From the NCBI GenBank assembly GCA_963825645.1, contig CAWGTT010000007.1, positions 62,001-126,000 of the forward strand: a DNA stretch of 64,000 nt, given 5' to 3'. The position numbers were made by a program, and so were the translations under genes. Each line of letters starts with the position of its first letter. The first letter of the stretch is position 1. The DNA is from JADJPO01 sp963825645 (GTDB lineage Bacteria; Actinomycetota; Actinomycetes; Actinomycetales; Kineosporiaceae). A model generated the notes under the pieces. The model ran no database searches, was not told the DNA's origin, and saw only the letters and a list, made by a program, of their open reading frames with translations. Of the stretch, positions 1-8,701 are shown in pieces.

Positions 1-16
1 GCAATGGGAGGACACG

Positions 17-247
17 ATGTCGACCACGAGTACGTACCGGGTGCGCGGAATGACCTGCGGGCACTGCGTTAGCGCGGTCACCCAAGAGCTCACCGCCCTT
101 GACGGCGTCGCGGAGGTGGTCGTCGACCTCGACGCCACAGGGGCATCGGTGGTGACCGTCACGAGCCAGGGCCCGCTCTCCAGGGAGCAGGTGACGACCG
201 CCCTCGACGAGGCGGGGGACTACCACCTCGTCGACGTGGACGCTTGA
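17..247 (+). CDS. copZ: Heavy-metal-associated (CopZ-like) chaperone
   Basis: This 76-residue protein is a single HMA domain. The metal-binding MTCGHC motif (residues 12-17) is intact, with both cysteines, and sits in the usual loop after the first beta strand. Proteins of this size and motif carry Cu(I) in the cytosol and hand it to a P1B-type ATPase or a copper-responsive repressor. A GGAGG ribosome site lies a few bases upstream of the ATG. No copper ATPase or repressor follows on this strand, so any partner must lie left of the window. Copper rather than another soft metal is inferred from the family. Confidence 0.9.
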   Translation: MSTTSTYRVRGMTCGHCVSAVTQELTALDGVAEVVVDLDATGASVVTVTSQGPLSREQVTTALDEAGDYHLVDVDA

Positions 248-903
248 GCGTCCCCCTTCGGAGAAGGCCGTAGGCCTGCTCGACGCGCTGGCCACCGGGT
301 GCGGGGATGGTGTCCTCCTCGGTCTCACCGTGGCGCGGCACGTCCAGACATGTTGGGTGGCGCCAGCTTCCACGTCCGGGAGGCCCGTGTGACGAGGGGC
401 CGGGCTCACCCGTCCAGGGATCGCGGTTGTTTGCTCTCTATGCCGCACTCACCGGCCGTCGGAGTTCTCGCAACCACGTACGTCTGTGCCTTCATGCGTG
501 ATCTTCTCCAGCCCGCGACGCGAAGCCGCGGAGGTCACCCCGAACCACACTCACGAAGTCCCTGACGGACCCGGCTCCGCCCGCGGTGCTGGTGAGTCAG
601 TAGAGGACGATGAGCCGGGGCTGTCGCAGCTGGTCTGATCTCGGTGGCAACGAGGCCGTGCGGGAGCAGGCGCATCGATACCTGACCAGACGGGGGATGC
701 GTCGCCGCGAGGTCGGGGTCCATCCCGGCCCGGATGGCGGCGAGGACGTGCTCGAGCGCGACGGCGAGTTGAGTCAACGAGCGTCGCGCGGCCTGCGGCG
801 AAGTGCGCCAGGGCGAAGGCGATCACCAGGCGCGGGACGAGGTCGGCGACCGGGTACCGGACCTGGATCGTGCCGTGAAACATCCCTATTGAGCTCGGTC
901 GGG
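248..903. other. Gene-poor 656-bp stretch
   Basis: No convincing intact gene lies here. The plus strand carries short open frames without ribosome sites. The only protein-like signal is on the minus strand at about 535-883 and is listed separately as a possible broken gene. No RNA gene or strong hairpin was recognised. Confidence 0.5.
535..883 (-). pseudogene. Possible frameshifted small gene, function unknown
   Basis: A minus-strand frame opens with ATG at 883 and reads as an amphipathic, protein-like segment (MFHGTIQVRYPVADLV and onward through FALAHFAAG). It then becomes arginine-rich nonsense near 790. From about 790 another frame takes over with a helix-like segment (LTQLAVALEHVLAAIRAG) and runs to a stop at 535. 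Together they would give a protein of roughly 115 residues. It starts 21 bases after the M20 peptidase stop, so it may be the tail of that operon. I do not recognise the family. It could also be a chance pair of frames. Confidence 0.3.
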
Positions 904-2223
904 TCAGTCGATCAGGCAGTGGTTCATCGCGACGACGGCGAGGGTGCGGGTGGCGGTGAGGACTTCGTCGATGGGGACGTTCTCGTTCGGGCTGTGGGCG
1001 AGACTGGCGTCTCCGGGGCCGTAGTGGATGGTGGGTATGCCGGCTATCCCGGTCATGAGCCTGAGGTCGCTGCCGTAGGGGGCGCCCCAGGTGTGCTGTG
1101 CTCGCGTTGAGATCGACCGGTGGGCGTCTCGCACGGTTGAGATGATCGAGGCGTCCGGGTCGGTCTGTCCGGGGGCGAATTGGCCTCCCCACCACTGGAC
1201 CTCGACGGGGTGGTCGCGCAGCCAGGGGTCCTGGGCACAGGCAAGGGCCACCGCTTCGATGAGCAGTCCGCGGGCGTCGTCGGGCGACTCGCCGAGCGCG
1301 ACGCCGTAGCGTCCCTCGGCGATCAGCTGGTCGGGCACCGACGACGGCCAATCGCCGGAGCGGAGGAGGCCGATCTCGATGGGGTAGGCGATGTCCCACC
1401 GCGACATGAGGGGATGCGTGTCGGCGTTGCGTCGAGCCTCCAGTTGCCGAAGCGCCGCAAACACGGGCCAGAACTTCTCGATCGCGCTCACCCCGGACGT
1501 GCGGCGGGAGGCGTGGGTGGCCAGCCCGGGGACGCGCAACCTGAAGGTGAGCGATCCGCCGTTCGCCGGGACCAGGTCCAGTGATGTCGGTTCGGGGATG
1601 ACGCAGGCGTCCGCGCGCCAGCCTCGAGCCAGGGTCGCGTAGGTGCCGAGCCCACCGTCTTCCTCGCCCTGGACGCTGGCTAGCACGAGGTCGCCTCGCA
1701 ACGGCACGTTCAGCGTGGTCATGGCGCGGGTCGCCCACAACGCTGCGACGAGACCGCCCTTCATGTCGCAGGTGCCGCGACCGTAGACGAAGTGGCGGTC
1801 TACTGCGCCGCTGAATGGATCGCCCGGCTGCCACGTCGCCAGGTCGCCCGGCGGCACGACGTCGACATGGGCGTTGAGCATCAGCGACGGCCCGTCGCCG
1901 CGGCCACGCAGCGCCCCGACGAGGCCCCAGGCCTCACGACGGTCCACCTCCACGCCGGGGAAGTCTGGGGCGGCGATGGTGTCGGCCAGCGGGATCTGCC
2001 AGTGGTCGACCTCCAGCCCGAGGCCGGACAGGTGGGTGGCCACAGCGTCCTGAACGACGTTCTCCTCGTCTGAGCCGGACACGCTGGGGATGCGTACCAG
2101 GTCGGCGAGGCAGGCCACGATCTGCGGAGCATGCTCATCGATGTAGTCCAGGACGCGGGATCGCCAGGCCGCCTCGGAGGCCGCGCGGGAGTCATGGGGC
2201 GTGGGGTGCTCGTTCGTCGGCAT
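904..2223 (-). CDS. M20 family peptidase/deacylase (ArgE/DapE type)
   Basis: The 439-residue protein is a zinc-dependent amidohydrolase of the ArgE/DapE/ACY1 superfamily. Metal-site motifs are in the expected order: AHVDVVP (H119, D121), RGTCDMKGG (D153), the catalytic GEEDGG (E187/E188) and IPEPTS (E211), with a C-terminal histidine in LAHSPNENVP. The family removes acyl groups from amino acids or short peptides in the cytosol. The substrate cannot be read from the sequence. No arginine or lysine biosynthesis genes are nearby, so a catabolic or salvage role is more likely than acetylornithine deacetylation. Length and domain order look complete. Confidence 0.85.
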   Translation of the reverse strand: MPTNEHPTPHDSRAASEAAWRSRVLDYIDEHAPQIVACLADLVRIPSVSGSDEENVVQDAVATHLSGLGLEVDHWQIPLADTIAAPDFPGVEVDRREAWGLVGALRGRGDGPSLMLNAHVDVVPPGDLATWQPGDPFSGAVDRHFVYGRGTCDMKGGLVAALWATRAMTTLNVPLRGDLVLASVQGEEDGGLGTYATLARGWRADACVIPEPTSLDLVPANGGSLTFRLRVPGLATHASRRTSGVSAIEKFWPVFAALRQLEARRNADTHPLMSRWDIAYPIEIGLLRSGDWPSSVPDQLIAEGRYGVALGESPDDARGLLIEAVALACAQDPWLRDHPVEVQWWGGQFAPGQTDPDASIISTVRDAHRSISTRAQHTWGAPYGSDLRLMTGIAGIPTIHYGPGDASLAHSPNENVPIDEVLTATRTLAVVAMNHCLID

Positions 2224-2392
2224 GGTTCGGTGATCTTCCGTGATGGGGCGGGGTCGTGGGGTTGCGTGCCGTGGTCTGCGGCGCGTCGGGCGGCCCGGAT
2301 CGCGGCGGTCATGGCGGCAAGGCGGTGCTTGAGCTGGGTGAGGACGTCGGCGAGGCGTGCCGGGTCACCCGGCAAGCCGGACGGACCAGCGG

Positions 2393-2660
2393 CCGGGCGA
2401 TGCGGAACAGCTCGCGAACCAGCACGGCCTCGTGCGCGATGACCTGGTGAGCGGCCGGGGCGTGCGGGGTCTTGGCGACGTACCGGTAGCCGAACGGAGC
2501 GCGGCCCAGCACGTTCACGTTCACGCTCCCGTCCCGGGCCCGGTGGGCCTTGTCGCGCCGGTACCGTTCCATGATCTGGGCCTTCTCGTACTCGGCGAAC
2601 ATGCCCTGGAACTGGACCAGCAGCTGGTCTTCCGGGGAGTCCCCGCGACTTCGACCTGGG
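2393..2660 (-). pseudogene. Serine recombinase fragment
   Basis: About 85 residues match the junction between the resolvase catalytic domain and the Recombinase domain of large serine recombinases. Readable are a GDSPEDQLLVQFQGM segment, EYEKAQIMERYRRDKAHRA and LGRAPFGYRYV, followed by a partly conserved VLVRELFRIA stretch. The catalytic serine region, most of the Recombinase domain and the DNA-binding tail are missing, and the frame runs into unrelated arginine-rich sequence on both sides. This is a remnant of an integrase-type enzyme from a lost element. The 170 bases between it and the peptidase gene hold another protein-like scrap (ADVLTQLKHRLAAMTAAI) that I cannot assign. Confidence 0.75.
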
Positions 2661-2722
2661 TGGAGGACTCCGCGGCCGGGGCGACGGTGGGCCAGCCAGA
2701 ACCGGGAGACCACGTCCATCAC

Positions 2723-2811
2723 CGCGCCCGCTCGTGGCACTACGGGCGAAGGGCCCGCGTGCGGGGCCGGGGTCAGGACCGTGTGAGGTTGGCCGCCACC
2801 TGGCCGAGGAC
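2723..2811 (-). repeat. 89-bp inverted repeat, copy 1
   Basis: Read on the minus strand, this covers the last codons of the 168-residue membrane protein gene plus its GC-rich terminator hairpin. A diverged copy of identical length stands at 7459-7547 on the plus strand, so the two copies are in inverted orientation about 4.7 kb apart. Confidence 0.75.
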
Positions 2812-3279
2812 GAACAGCACCAGAACGAGGGCGAGCACGCGGACCGTCAGCGCCCGCCCGGAGGTTCGGGATACGAGAACCGCGCTCGCGGCCGCACCTT
2901 GGATGACCAGGACGGTCGTCCCGGCCGCCACGAACAGGCCCGTGACATCGATCGCGGTCCACAGGGCGACCAGGCCGGCCACGGCGACGACGAGTCCGCC
3001 GAGGGCGCCGACGCCGATCGCTGCTCTGTCCCGCTGGCCCGTTCGGTCGAGGACCCAGGCGAGCGCTGTCACGGCCACCGCCAGGGTCGCGTAGGCGACC
3101 GGGATCCGGCGAAACAGCGCGGCGTCGGGCAGCAACGCCGGCTCCCGCGACTGGTCGAACACGGGGGCGAACACCCCGGCGTGGAAGAAGAGGTCGATGC
3201 CGACGGTGGCCGCCCACGCCAACGCGACCCGGGCGGGCGTGAGCGCCCACCGGTCGTCGGGGGAGGGGTCGACGGTCAT
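2773..3279 (-). CDS. Small integral membrane protein, unknown function
   Basis: The 168-residue protein has about four hydrophobic segments (near residues 18-35, 60-80, 90-115 and 118-160) and no recognised catalytic motif. The ATG at 3279 follows a GGGAGGTG ribosome site at good spacing. The gene sits between a serine recombinase scrap and a group II intron scrap, so its surroundings have been rearranged. Its last 18 codons and terminator are duplicated downstream of the ABC permease at 7.5 kb. I cannot assign a family. Confidence 0.65.
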   Translation of the reverse strand: MTVDPSPDDRWALTPARVALAWAATVGIDLFFHAGVFAPVFDQSREPALLPDAALFRRIPVAYATLAVAVTALAWVLDRTGQRDRAAIGVGALGGLVVAVAGLVALWTAIDVTGLFVAAGTTVLVIQGAAASAVLVSRTSGRALTVRVLALVLVLFVLGQVAANLTRS

Positions 3280-3289
3280 GGACGCACCT

Positions 3290-3729
3290 CCCGTGGCTGC
3301 GGGTCCCCGTCGTTACGGTAGGCCCCGCCTTCAGGTCCGCTTCCAGCTCCTCGAGCAACCGGACACCCCGTACTCCTCGACATCGGCCAACGTGGTCTGG
3401 TCAACACCCGGCGCGCCGTTGTTGCGGCGCACCTGGCCCCACGCCCGCTGTAGGACATCCCTGCTGTGGACCTTGTCATACAGCGCGTGGAATCGTCGTC
3501 CGGGATCGGCCTTGGCCGGCCGGTAGAGCGCATGTAGCAGGGCACGGACCGCGTCGAGAGTCTCGAAGCGGGGGTGGGACCAGCCATCACGGCACTCCCC
3601 GGCCACTCGTTGGCAACCTAACGCATGGACGAAGCGGCGGCCCTTCCCATCCCGGCGGTGATGTTGTCCGTCCGGCTCGAGCGGTACCAGGGCTCCCCAG
3701 TTCCCGCCGTCACCTTCTGAACGTCCCAC
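3290..3729 (-). pseudogene. Group II intron reverse transcriptase remnant
   Basis: The readable part matches the N-terminal region of LtrA-like intron-encoded reverse transcriptases: GRRFHALYDKVHSRDVLQRAW, then NNGAPGVDQTTLADVEEYGV. The frame breaks just after this. The next family block (LLEELEADLKAG) is found one base out of register around 3320-3358. Restoring a C in the GTGTCCGG run would rejoin the two parts. The polymerase core, the YADD motif and the maturase domain are absent, so the element is dead here. A retroelement once inserted in this spot between the membrane gene and the ABC operon. Confidence 0.8.
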
Positions 3730-4050
3730 GCCCCCAAACGCCGGGGACTTCCTGACGGTTGTTCTCCAGGATCTTCACCGCTTCCATGGCCTTCGCCCTG
3801 AGGGACGAGGCTCGGCTCTCCCTGATCCCGCTTCCGCGGGCACATTCACGGCGCGGCAGGCTTCGCTTGACGCTGCGGACCGCTCAGTCGCTCCCCCAAC
3901 ACGGGCTCTTGACGCTGTGGACTGTTGAGCAAAGGACCAAAGATCCGTGTCTGCGGACCTTCGCCTGGTGAAGGCTGCCTAGCGGGTAGCCGTTCGCCTT
4001 GGCGAGGTCTCCGGCGTCCCAGCGCATGGTCAGTAGCGGCTGCACCTGAT
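3730..4050 (-). other. Probable 5' non-coding part of the group II intron and flanking DNA
   Basis: These bases lie upstream (minus strand) of the reverse-transcriptase remnant and contain no gene. They hold G-rich, hairpin-prone stretches such as GGAAGTCCCCGGCGTTTGGG, as expected for the RNA domains that precede an intron-encoded open frame. I could not fix the 5' intron boundary with confidence. The part nearest 3970-4050 (minus) reads as a short protein-like stretch (RWDAGDLAKANGYPLGSLHQ) that may be the disrupted host gene. Confidence 0.35.
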
Positions 4051-4063
4051 CTCAGGAGGCGCC

Positions 4064-5017
4064 ATGACCGCAATGACGACGGCTGCCGTCCTTGAGTGTT
4101 CCGGCATCCGCAAGGCGTTCGGTGATCTGGTGGCCGTCAAGGACATCGGGTTCAGCATCGCCCCGGGCGAGACCTACGGGCTGCTCGGCCCCAACGGCGC
4201 CGGCAAGACGACGACGATCTCGATCATCGCGGGGCTCCTCGACCGCGACGGGGGCGAGGTCCGTCTGGCCGGCGAACCGATGAGCCCGGATGCCACGAGG
4301 ACGAAGCGGCTGGTCGGGCTGGTCCCTCAGGACCTTGCCATCTACCCGGACCTGGGTGCTGCCGAGAACCTCGAGTTCTTCGGACGCCTGCAGGGCCTCA
4401 AGGGTGAGCCACTGCGCACGCGGGTGGCCGAGGTGCTTGAGATGATCGGGCTCACCGAGCGGGCCCGTGACCGTGCAGGGACCTACTCCGGGGGCATGAA
4501 ACGACGGCTGAACATCGGCATCGGCCTGCTCCACCGCCCTGCCCTGCTGATCCTGGACGAGCCGACGGTGGGCGTCGATCCGCAGAGCCGCAACGCGATC
4601 CTGGAGAGCATCGAGCTCCTCGGCTCCCGGGGCATGGCGATCCTCTACACGACCCACTACATGGAGGAGGCCGAGCGTCTGTGCGACCGGGTCGGGATCG
4701 TGGACCAGGGGGAGATCAAGGCCGAGGGGACGCAGCAGCAGCTGGTCCAGATCGTCGGGCAGCGTGACCGGCTCACCCTCACCGCCAGCGGTGCACTCGG
4801 CGCGACCGTCGCCGCGCTCGCGGCGCTGCCGGTGGTGGAGGACGCCGCTGCAGCGGGCGATGCGATCACGCTGACCGTCGACCGAGCCCACGAGCACCTG
4901 CCCGAGATCCTGTCGGTGGCCGGGCGGTCGGGGTCGGTGGTGCGCAGCGTGGACGTCGACACCGCCAACCTGGAGTCGGTGTTCCTGAAGCTCACCGGCA
5001 AGGCGCTCCGGGAGTGA
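4064..5017 (+). CDS. ABC exporter ATP-binding protein (DrrA-like)
   Basis: This 317-residue ATPase has a Walker A GPNGAGKTT (residues 42-50), a Q-loop in VGLVPQD, the signature YSGGMKRRL (141-149) and Walker B LLILDEPTVG (161-170). The C-terminal extension after residue 220 is typical of the daunorubicin-resistance/NodI group. It energises the two ABC-2 permeases that follow, probably for export of a lipid, drug or peptide; the substrate is not evident. An AGGAGG site at 4052 fixes the start. The stop overlaps the GTG of the next gene by 4 bases, so the three genes are one operon. Confidence 0.92.
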   Translation: MTAMTTAAVLECSGIRKAFGDLVAVKDIGFSIAPGETYGLLGPNGAGKTTTISIIAGLLDRDGGEVRLAGEPMSPDATRTKRLVGLVPQDLAIYPDLGAAENLEFFGRLQGLKGEPLRTRVAEVLEMIGLTERARDRAGTYSGGMKRRLNIGIGLLHRPALLILDEPTVGVDPQSRNAILESIELLGSRGMAILYTTHYMEEAERLCDRVGIVDQGEIKAEGTQQQLVQIVGQRDRLTLTASGALGATVAALAALPVVEDAAAAGDAITLTVDRAHEHLPEILSVAGRSGSVVRSVDVDTANLESVFLKLTGKALRE

Positions 5018-6216
5018 TCATGGGCGCCGTCTGGACCATCGCGCGCAAGGATCTGAAGCAGAGGCTCCGGGACCGCTCCGCGTACATCCTGGGGATCATC
5101 GCGCCGCTGGGCCTGGCACTGGTCTTCGGCTTCGTGCTGAACCCGATCTCGGACTTCACGTTCAGCGCCACCTATGCGGTCGCCGATCTCGACGGCGGCC
5201 CGGTGGCCCAGTCGTTCGTGGACGATGTTCTGTCCTCCACCGAGGGCGTCAAGGTCGTCACGGTCGACACCGCGGCCGAGGCGGAGACACTGGTCGGCGT
5301 TGATGTCGGCCCGCTCGGCGCCTCGGAGGAGGCTGCCGGCGCCGACGCGGCGTTCGTCTTCCCGCAGGGCTTCTCGGCCGACGTGCAGTCCGAGCGCCCA
5401 GTGGCCATGCAAGTGATCGGCAACCAGGCGTCGGCGACGAACGCGGGGACCGCCGTCGCCCTCGCCCAGGGGTACGCCAGCGAGCTCACGTCGGTGCGGG
5501 TGACGGTGGCGACCGTGGAGTACTTCGCCGGAGAGCCCGTCGATCGGTTCGCCACCGGTGTAGAGGTTCTGGGTACCCCGAGCCCGGCAGCACTCGTTGA
5601 TGACACCGCCGCCACCAAACAGCTCGACAGCGTGACGTTCTACGCCGCCGGGATGTCGATCTTCTTCTTGTTCTTCACGGCGCAGTCGGGCGTCACCGCG
5701 CTGCTCGAGGAGCGACGCGGAGGCACCATGGCCCGGTTGCTCTCCTCGCCGATCTCCGCCGCCGCCGTGCTCGGCGGGAAGATGGTCGCCGCGTTCGTGA
5801 TCAGCCTCCTCAGCATGGCCGTCCTCGTCGTCGCCACCACGTTGAGCGTCGGCGCCGAATGGGGCAACCCGATAGGTGTGGCCCTGCTCGTCCTGGCCGC
5901 CGTGGTGGCGGCCCTGGGCATCGTGGCCTTCATCGGCAGCTTCGCCCGGACCCCGGAGCAGTCCGCCGCCGCGGGCTCGCTGGTCGGCATCGTCCTCGGC
6001 TTCCTCGGCGGCACGTTCTTCGACGTCTCCCAGGCGGGCGGCCTCATCGCCGACCTTCGCTTCATCTCCCCGCACGGGTGGTTCATGCAGGGCCTGGCCG
6101 ACCTCAGCGCCGGCGACCTCGCCGTCGTCGCCACCCCTGTCCTAGCGATGCTTGCGTTCGGTGTGGTCACGGGAGGGCTCGGGCTTGTCCGGCTGAAGAG
6201 GGGGCTGCGCGCATGA
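5014..6216 (+). CDS. ABC-2 type permease, first subunit
   Basis: The 400-residue protein has the ABC-2 permease plan: one N-terminal transmembrane helix (about residues 22-42), a long extracytoplasmic segment of about 170 residues, and a C-terminal block of five helices beginning with FYAAGMSIFFLFFTAQSG. The GTG at 5014 overlaps the ATPase stop by 4 bases; an ATG two codons later is an alternative start. It ends in an ATGA overlap with the second permease. I infer that the two permeases form a heterodimer, since they differ in sequence but share the same plan. Confidence 0.88.
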   Translation: MIMGAVWTIARKDLKQRLRDRSAYILGIIAPLGLALVFGFVLNPISDFTFSATYAVADLDGGPVAQSFVDDVLSSTEGVKVVTVDTAAEAETLVGVDVGPLGASEEAAGADAAFVFPQGFSADVQSERPVAMQVIGNQASATNAGTAVALAQGYASELTSVRVTVATVEYFAGEPVDRFATGVEVLGTPSPAALVDDTAATKQLDSVTFYAAGMSIFFLFFTAQSGVTALLEERRGGTMARLLSSPISAAAVLGGKMVAAFVISLLSMAVLVVATTLSVGAEWGNPIGVALLVLAAVVAALGIVAFIGSFARTPEQSAAAGSLVGIVLGFLGGTFFDVSQAGGLIADLRFISPHGWFMQGLADLSAGDLAVVATPVLAMLAFGVVTGGLGLVRLKRGLRA

Positions 6217-7382
6217 AGGCGATCGCCATCGGCCGCGTCACCCTGGTCCGCTACTTCCGGGACCGGGCCGCGATCTTCACCGTGTTCGTGCTACCGCTGA
6301 TGATCGTGCTGCTGCTCGGTGCGGCCTCCGGTGGTGCGGCCGTGCCGAAGCTGGGCTTCGCGGCGCCGAGCCCCGACGCCATGACGACCGAGCTGCTTGC
6401 CAGCATGGAGACGGTCGAGGGAGTGGACGTCGTCCAGATCGACAGCCCCGACTCCGCCGTCCGCCAGGTCGAGCGCGGGGACCTGCAGGCTGCGGTCATC
6501 CTGCCCGCCGACTATGAACAGACCTTGCGTGCTGGGGGCGACGTCGTCATCCGCTTCGTTCACCGGGAGAGCCCGACCGTCCAGGGCATCACCGGGGTCA
6601 TCGAGGCGGCGGTCACCCGGCAGGCAACCCTCCTCCGTACGGCGCGGTTCGTCGAGACCCGAGACCTGGGAACCTTCGACGAGGCGCTCGGTGTGGCCCA
6701 GGAGGCCCAGACCCAACTACCGCCGGTCGTCGTCGAGGCATCCACCGCGGGCGAGCCGTTCGCTCTGGCAGGGCTCGGCCAGTTCGACGTCTACTCCCAG
6801 GGGATGCTCGTCCTGTTCATCTTCATGACCACGCTCACCGCCGCAGCGACCATGGTCCAGACGCGTTCCCTGGGTGTGGCGCGGCGGATGTTCGCCACGC
6901 CCACCTCTGTCCGCACGATGATCGCCGGTGAGGCTCTCGGTCGGTTCGCGCTGGCCATCCTGCAGGGCGTCTTCATCTTCGTCGGCACCTGGCTGCTCTT
7001 CGGCGTCCAGTGGGGTGACCCTCTCGGTGCCGCCGCCACTATCGTGGTCTTCTCCGCGGTGGCCAGCGCCGCGGCCATGCTGCTCGGGGCGCTGGCGGGC
7101 AACGAGCAGCAGGCCGGGGGGCTGTCCTGGGCGGTCGGGATCGGGTTCGCGGCGCTCGGCGGGTGCATGTTCCCGCTCGCCGTCCTGGAGGTTCTGTCCG
7201 AGACGGTCTACCGCGTCGCCCACGTGACACCTCACGCCTGGGCACTCGAGGCGTTCCAGACCCTGGTGGTGGACGACGGCGGCGTCGCCGACATCGCGGG
7301 CTATCTACTGATCTTGGTCGGCTACGCGGCGGTGCTGTTCCTGCTGGCCACGTGGCGGCTGCGGGTCGTGCTCGTACGGTGA
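6213..7382 (+). CDS. ABC-2 type permease, second subunit
   Basis: The 389-residue protein repeats the layout of its upstream neighbour: helix 1 at residues 20-40 (FTVFVLPLMIVLLLG), a large external loop, then helices from about residue 205 onward (MLVLFIFMTTLTAAATMV). The true start is the ATG at 6213, inside the stop of the first permease (ATGA). The frame stays open for over 300 bases upstream, but that stretch is read out of register with the first permease and is not coding. It completes a three-gene export operon. A fragment of another gene and a terminator follow directly. Confidence 0.88.
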   Translation: MKAIAIGRVTLVRYFRDRAAIFTVFVLPLMIVLLLGAASGGAAVPKLGFAAPSPDAMTTELLASMETVEGVDVVQIDSPDSAVRQVERGDLQAAVILPADYEQTLRAGGDVVIRFVHRESPTVQGITGVIEAAVTRQATLLRTARFVETRDLGTFDEALGVAQEAQTQLPPVVVEASTAGEPFALAGLGQFDVYSQGMLVLFIFMTTLTAAATMVQTRSLGVARRMFATPTSVRTMIAGEALGRFALAILQGVFIFVGTWLLFGVQWGDPLGAAATIVVFSAVASAAAMLLGALAGNEQQAGGLSWAVGIGFAALGGCMFPLAVLEVLSETVYRVAHVTPHAWALEAFQTLVVDDGGVADIAGYLLILVGYAAVLFLLATWRLRVVLVR

Positions 7383-7440
7383 GGCATGGGACTCGGTCGA
7401 GACTCTCGCAGGCCGCCGTCGCGAGTCGAACGAGGGCGGG

Positions 7441-7497
7441 CTGATCCCGGTGCTGGTCGTCCTCGGCCAGGTGGCTGCCAACCTCATCCGGACGTGA
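7441..7497 (+). pseudogene. Orphan 3' end of a membrane-protein gene
   Basis: Eighteen codons plus stop (ending VLGQVAANLIRT) match the C-terminus of the 168-residue protein encoded at 2773-3279 (VLGQVAANLTRS). No start or upstream body is present, so this is a displaced gene end, not a gene. Confidence 0.65.
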
Positions 7498-7547
7498 CCT
7501 CGGGCCCGCACGCGGGCCCTTCGCCTGTAGCGCCACGAGCGGGCGCG
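7459..7547 (+). repeat. 89-bp inverted repeat, copy 2
   Basis: This plus-strand copy matches the minus strand of 2723-2811 over its full length with roughly one difference in eight bases. It carries the orphan gene end, the terminator hairpin and a conserved stretch after it (CCACGAGCGGGCGCG). Confidence 0.75.
7502..7519 (+). terminator. Hairpin after the ABC operon
   Basis: GGGCCCG and CGGGCCC form a perfect 7-bp stem around a CACG loop, five bases past the orphan stop codon. No T-run follows. It could end transcription of the ABC operon. Confidence 0.5.
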
Positions 7548-7576
7548 ATGTGAGGTGGAGTCGGTGGAGGTGACCT

Positions 7577-8023
7577 GTGCGAACGCTCGAGGACTCCGTC
7601 GACATCGACGTTCCACCCGAACGCCTGTGGGCGTGGCTGGGCGGTCTGGCCGAGCACTACACCGCATGGCACCCCGATCACGTCTCGGCCACCTGGAGAC
7701 GGGGCGAACCCCTCCAGGTCGGCGCCGTCCTTGAGGCGGTCGAGGACCTCGGGGGGCATCGGGAGCACCTCGAGCTCGAGGTGACCGCCGTCGCCCCGCC
7801 CAACCGCCTGACGTATCGGATCCGGGGCCTGCACTCCCTGCTGCTGCCCGGTGGCGCCTTCGAGGTGTCTGCCCATGGTCAGGGCTCACGTTTCACGGCC
7901 ACCGTCAGGCGTCGCGGCGGTGCGCTCACGGAGCGGCTGCTGCGGCGTCGCACCGCGGCGCTGCGCGCCCACATGCGTCAAGAGGGGGAGAACCTCAAAC
8001 GGCTGATGGAGGCGAGGCCATGA
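7577..8023 (+). CDS. SRPBCC (START-like) domain protein
   Basis: The 148-residue protein reads as one helix-grip domain: an N-terminal strand with DVPPERLWAWLGG, aromatic pocket residues in the HYTAWHP segment, and a long C-terminal helix rich in arginine and glutamate. The family binds hydrophobic ligands in a central cavity and includes polyketide cyclases and stress proteins; the ligand is unknown here. A GGAGGTG site precedes the GTG start. The stop overlaps the next start (ATGA), so it is coupled to the frameshifted gene that follows. Confidence 0.7.
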   Translation: MRTLEDSVDIDVPPERLWAWLGGLAEHYTAWHPDHVSATWRRGEPLQVGAVLEAVEDLGGHREHLELEVTAVAPPNRLTYRIRGLHSLLLPGGAFEVSAHGQGSRFTATVRRRGGALTERLLRRRTAALRAHMRQEGENLKRLMEARP

Positions 8024-8662
8024 CCGCCCGACCACGCACCCCGCCGTCGCGGCTCTTATCCCGCGGACGCGTCGCGGGCCCGGGACCTCCTGCGGACGAG
8101 CGCGTACGCCGTCGCCCTCCACCGTGCGCTCGTCGACCAGGGGAAGGAGCCGAAGGCAGCCAACGCGCTCATCTCGGACGCCGTGTTCGCCTCGATCCGG
8201 CCCACCCGTGACGCGCTGGCGCGGGTTGCTCGGCTGCGACACCGTGACCCGGTACGCCGCGCGACCTGGGTGTCAGACATTTCCCGACGCGTCTACTACA
8301 CCCCGCCCGACTGGCAGATGCACGACGTGCCGGTCGAGGGGGGCTTCGGCATGGACGTGACCCGCTGCGTCGTCGCCGAGTTCTTCGACTCCCTCGGCAT
8401 GAGCCGGCTCTGCGTGGACGCGATCTGCGACCAGGACGCCCGGGTCGCGGCGCACCACGGCATCGCCTTCTCCCGGTCGGGGACCCTGGCCGAGGGCGCA
8501 GACCGATGCGACTTCCGCTACCACCTCACCCCGCAGGTCGCCTCTCGAGCGGTCAGCGGGAGCGGCGTTACGCACTCGAACACCGCCGAGGTGGCGGACC
8601 CGGGGGTGGCCCGATCGGAGCGTGGGGGTTTTGGGCCCGGTCGTTCTCGTCGCCGTTCCTGA
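8020..8662 (+). pseudogene. ATC hydrolase-family (PF14196-like) gene, frameshifted near its start
   Basis: The main body (from about 8057) has features of the L-2-amino-thiazoline-4-carboxylate hydrolase family: FFDSLGMSRLCVDAICDQD, then GIAFSRSGTLAEG and RCDFRYH. The only good start, an ATG at 8020 overlapping the previous stop, is in another frame. The coding frame continues leftward as PADASRARDLLRTSAYA with no start codon before a TGA at 8021. A single indel near 8050 would join the ATG to the body. Either the gene is broken or the assembly is off by one base. The last 50 residues look unlike the family, so the original stop may also be lost. The biological role of family members near SRPBCC genes is not known to me. 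Confidence 0.55.
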
Positions 8663-8701
8663 AGAATGATCATGAAGGCGCTAGTCCGTGGAGGTTCGAT
8701 C

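Noticed and set aside
551..1834. Minus-strand open frame of 427 codons overlapping the M20 peptidase
   Set aside because: Same strand but a different frame from the peptidase, arginine/proline-rich, no motif.
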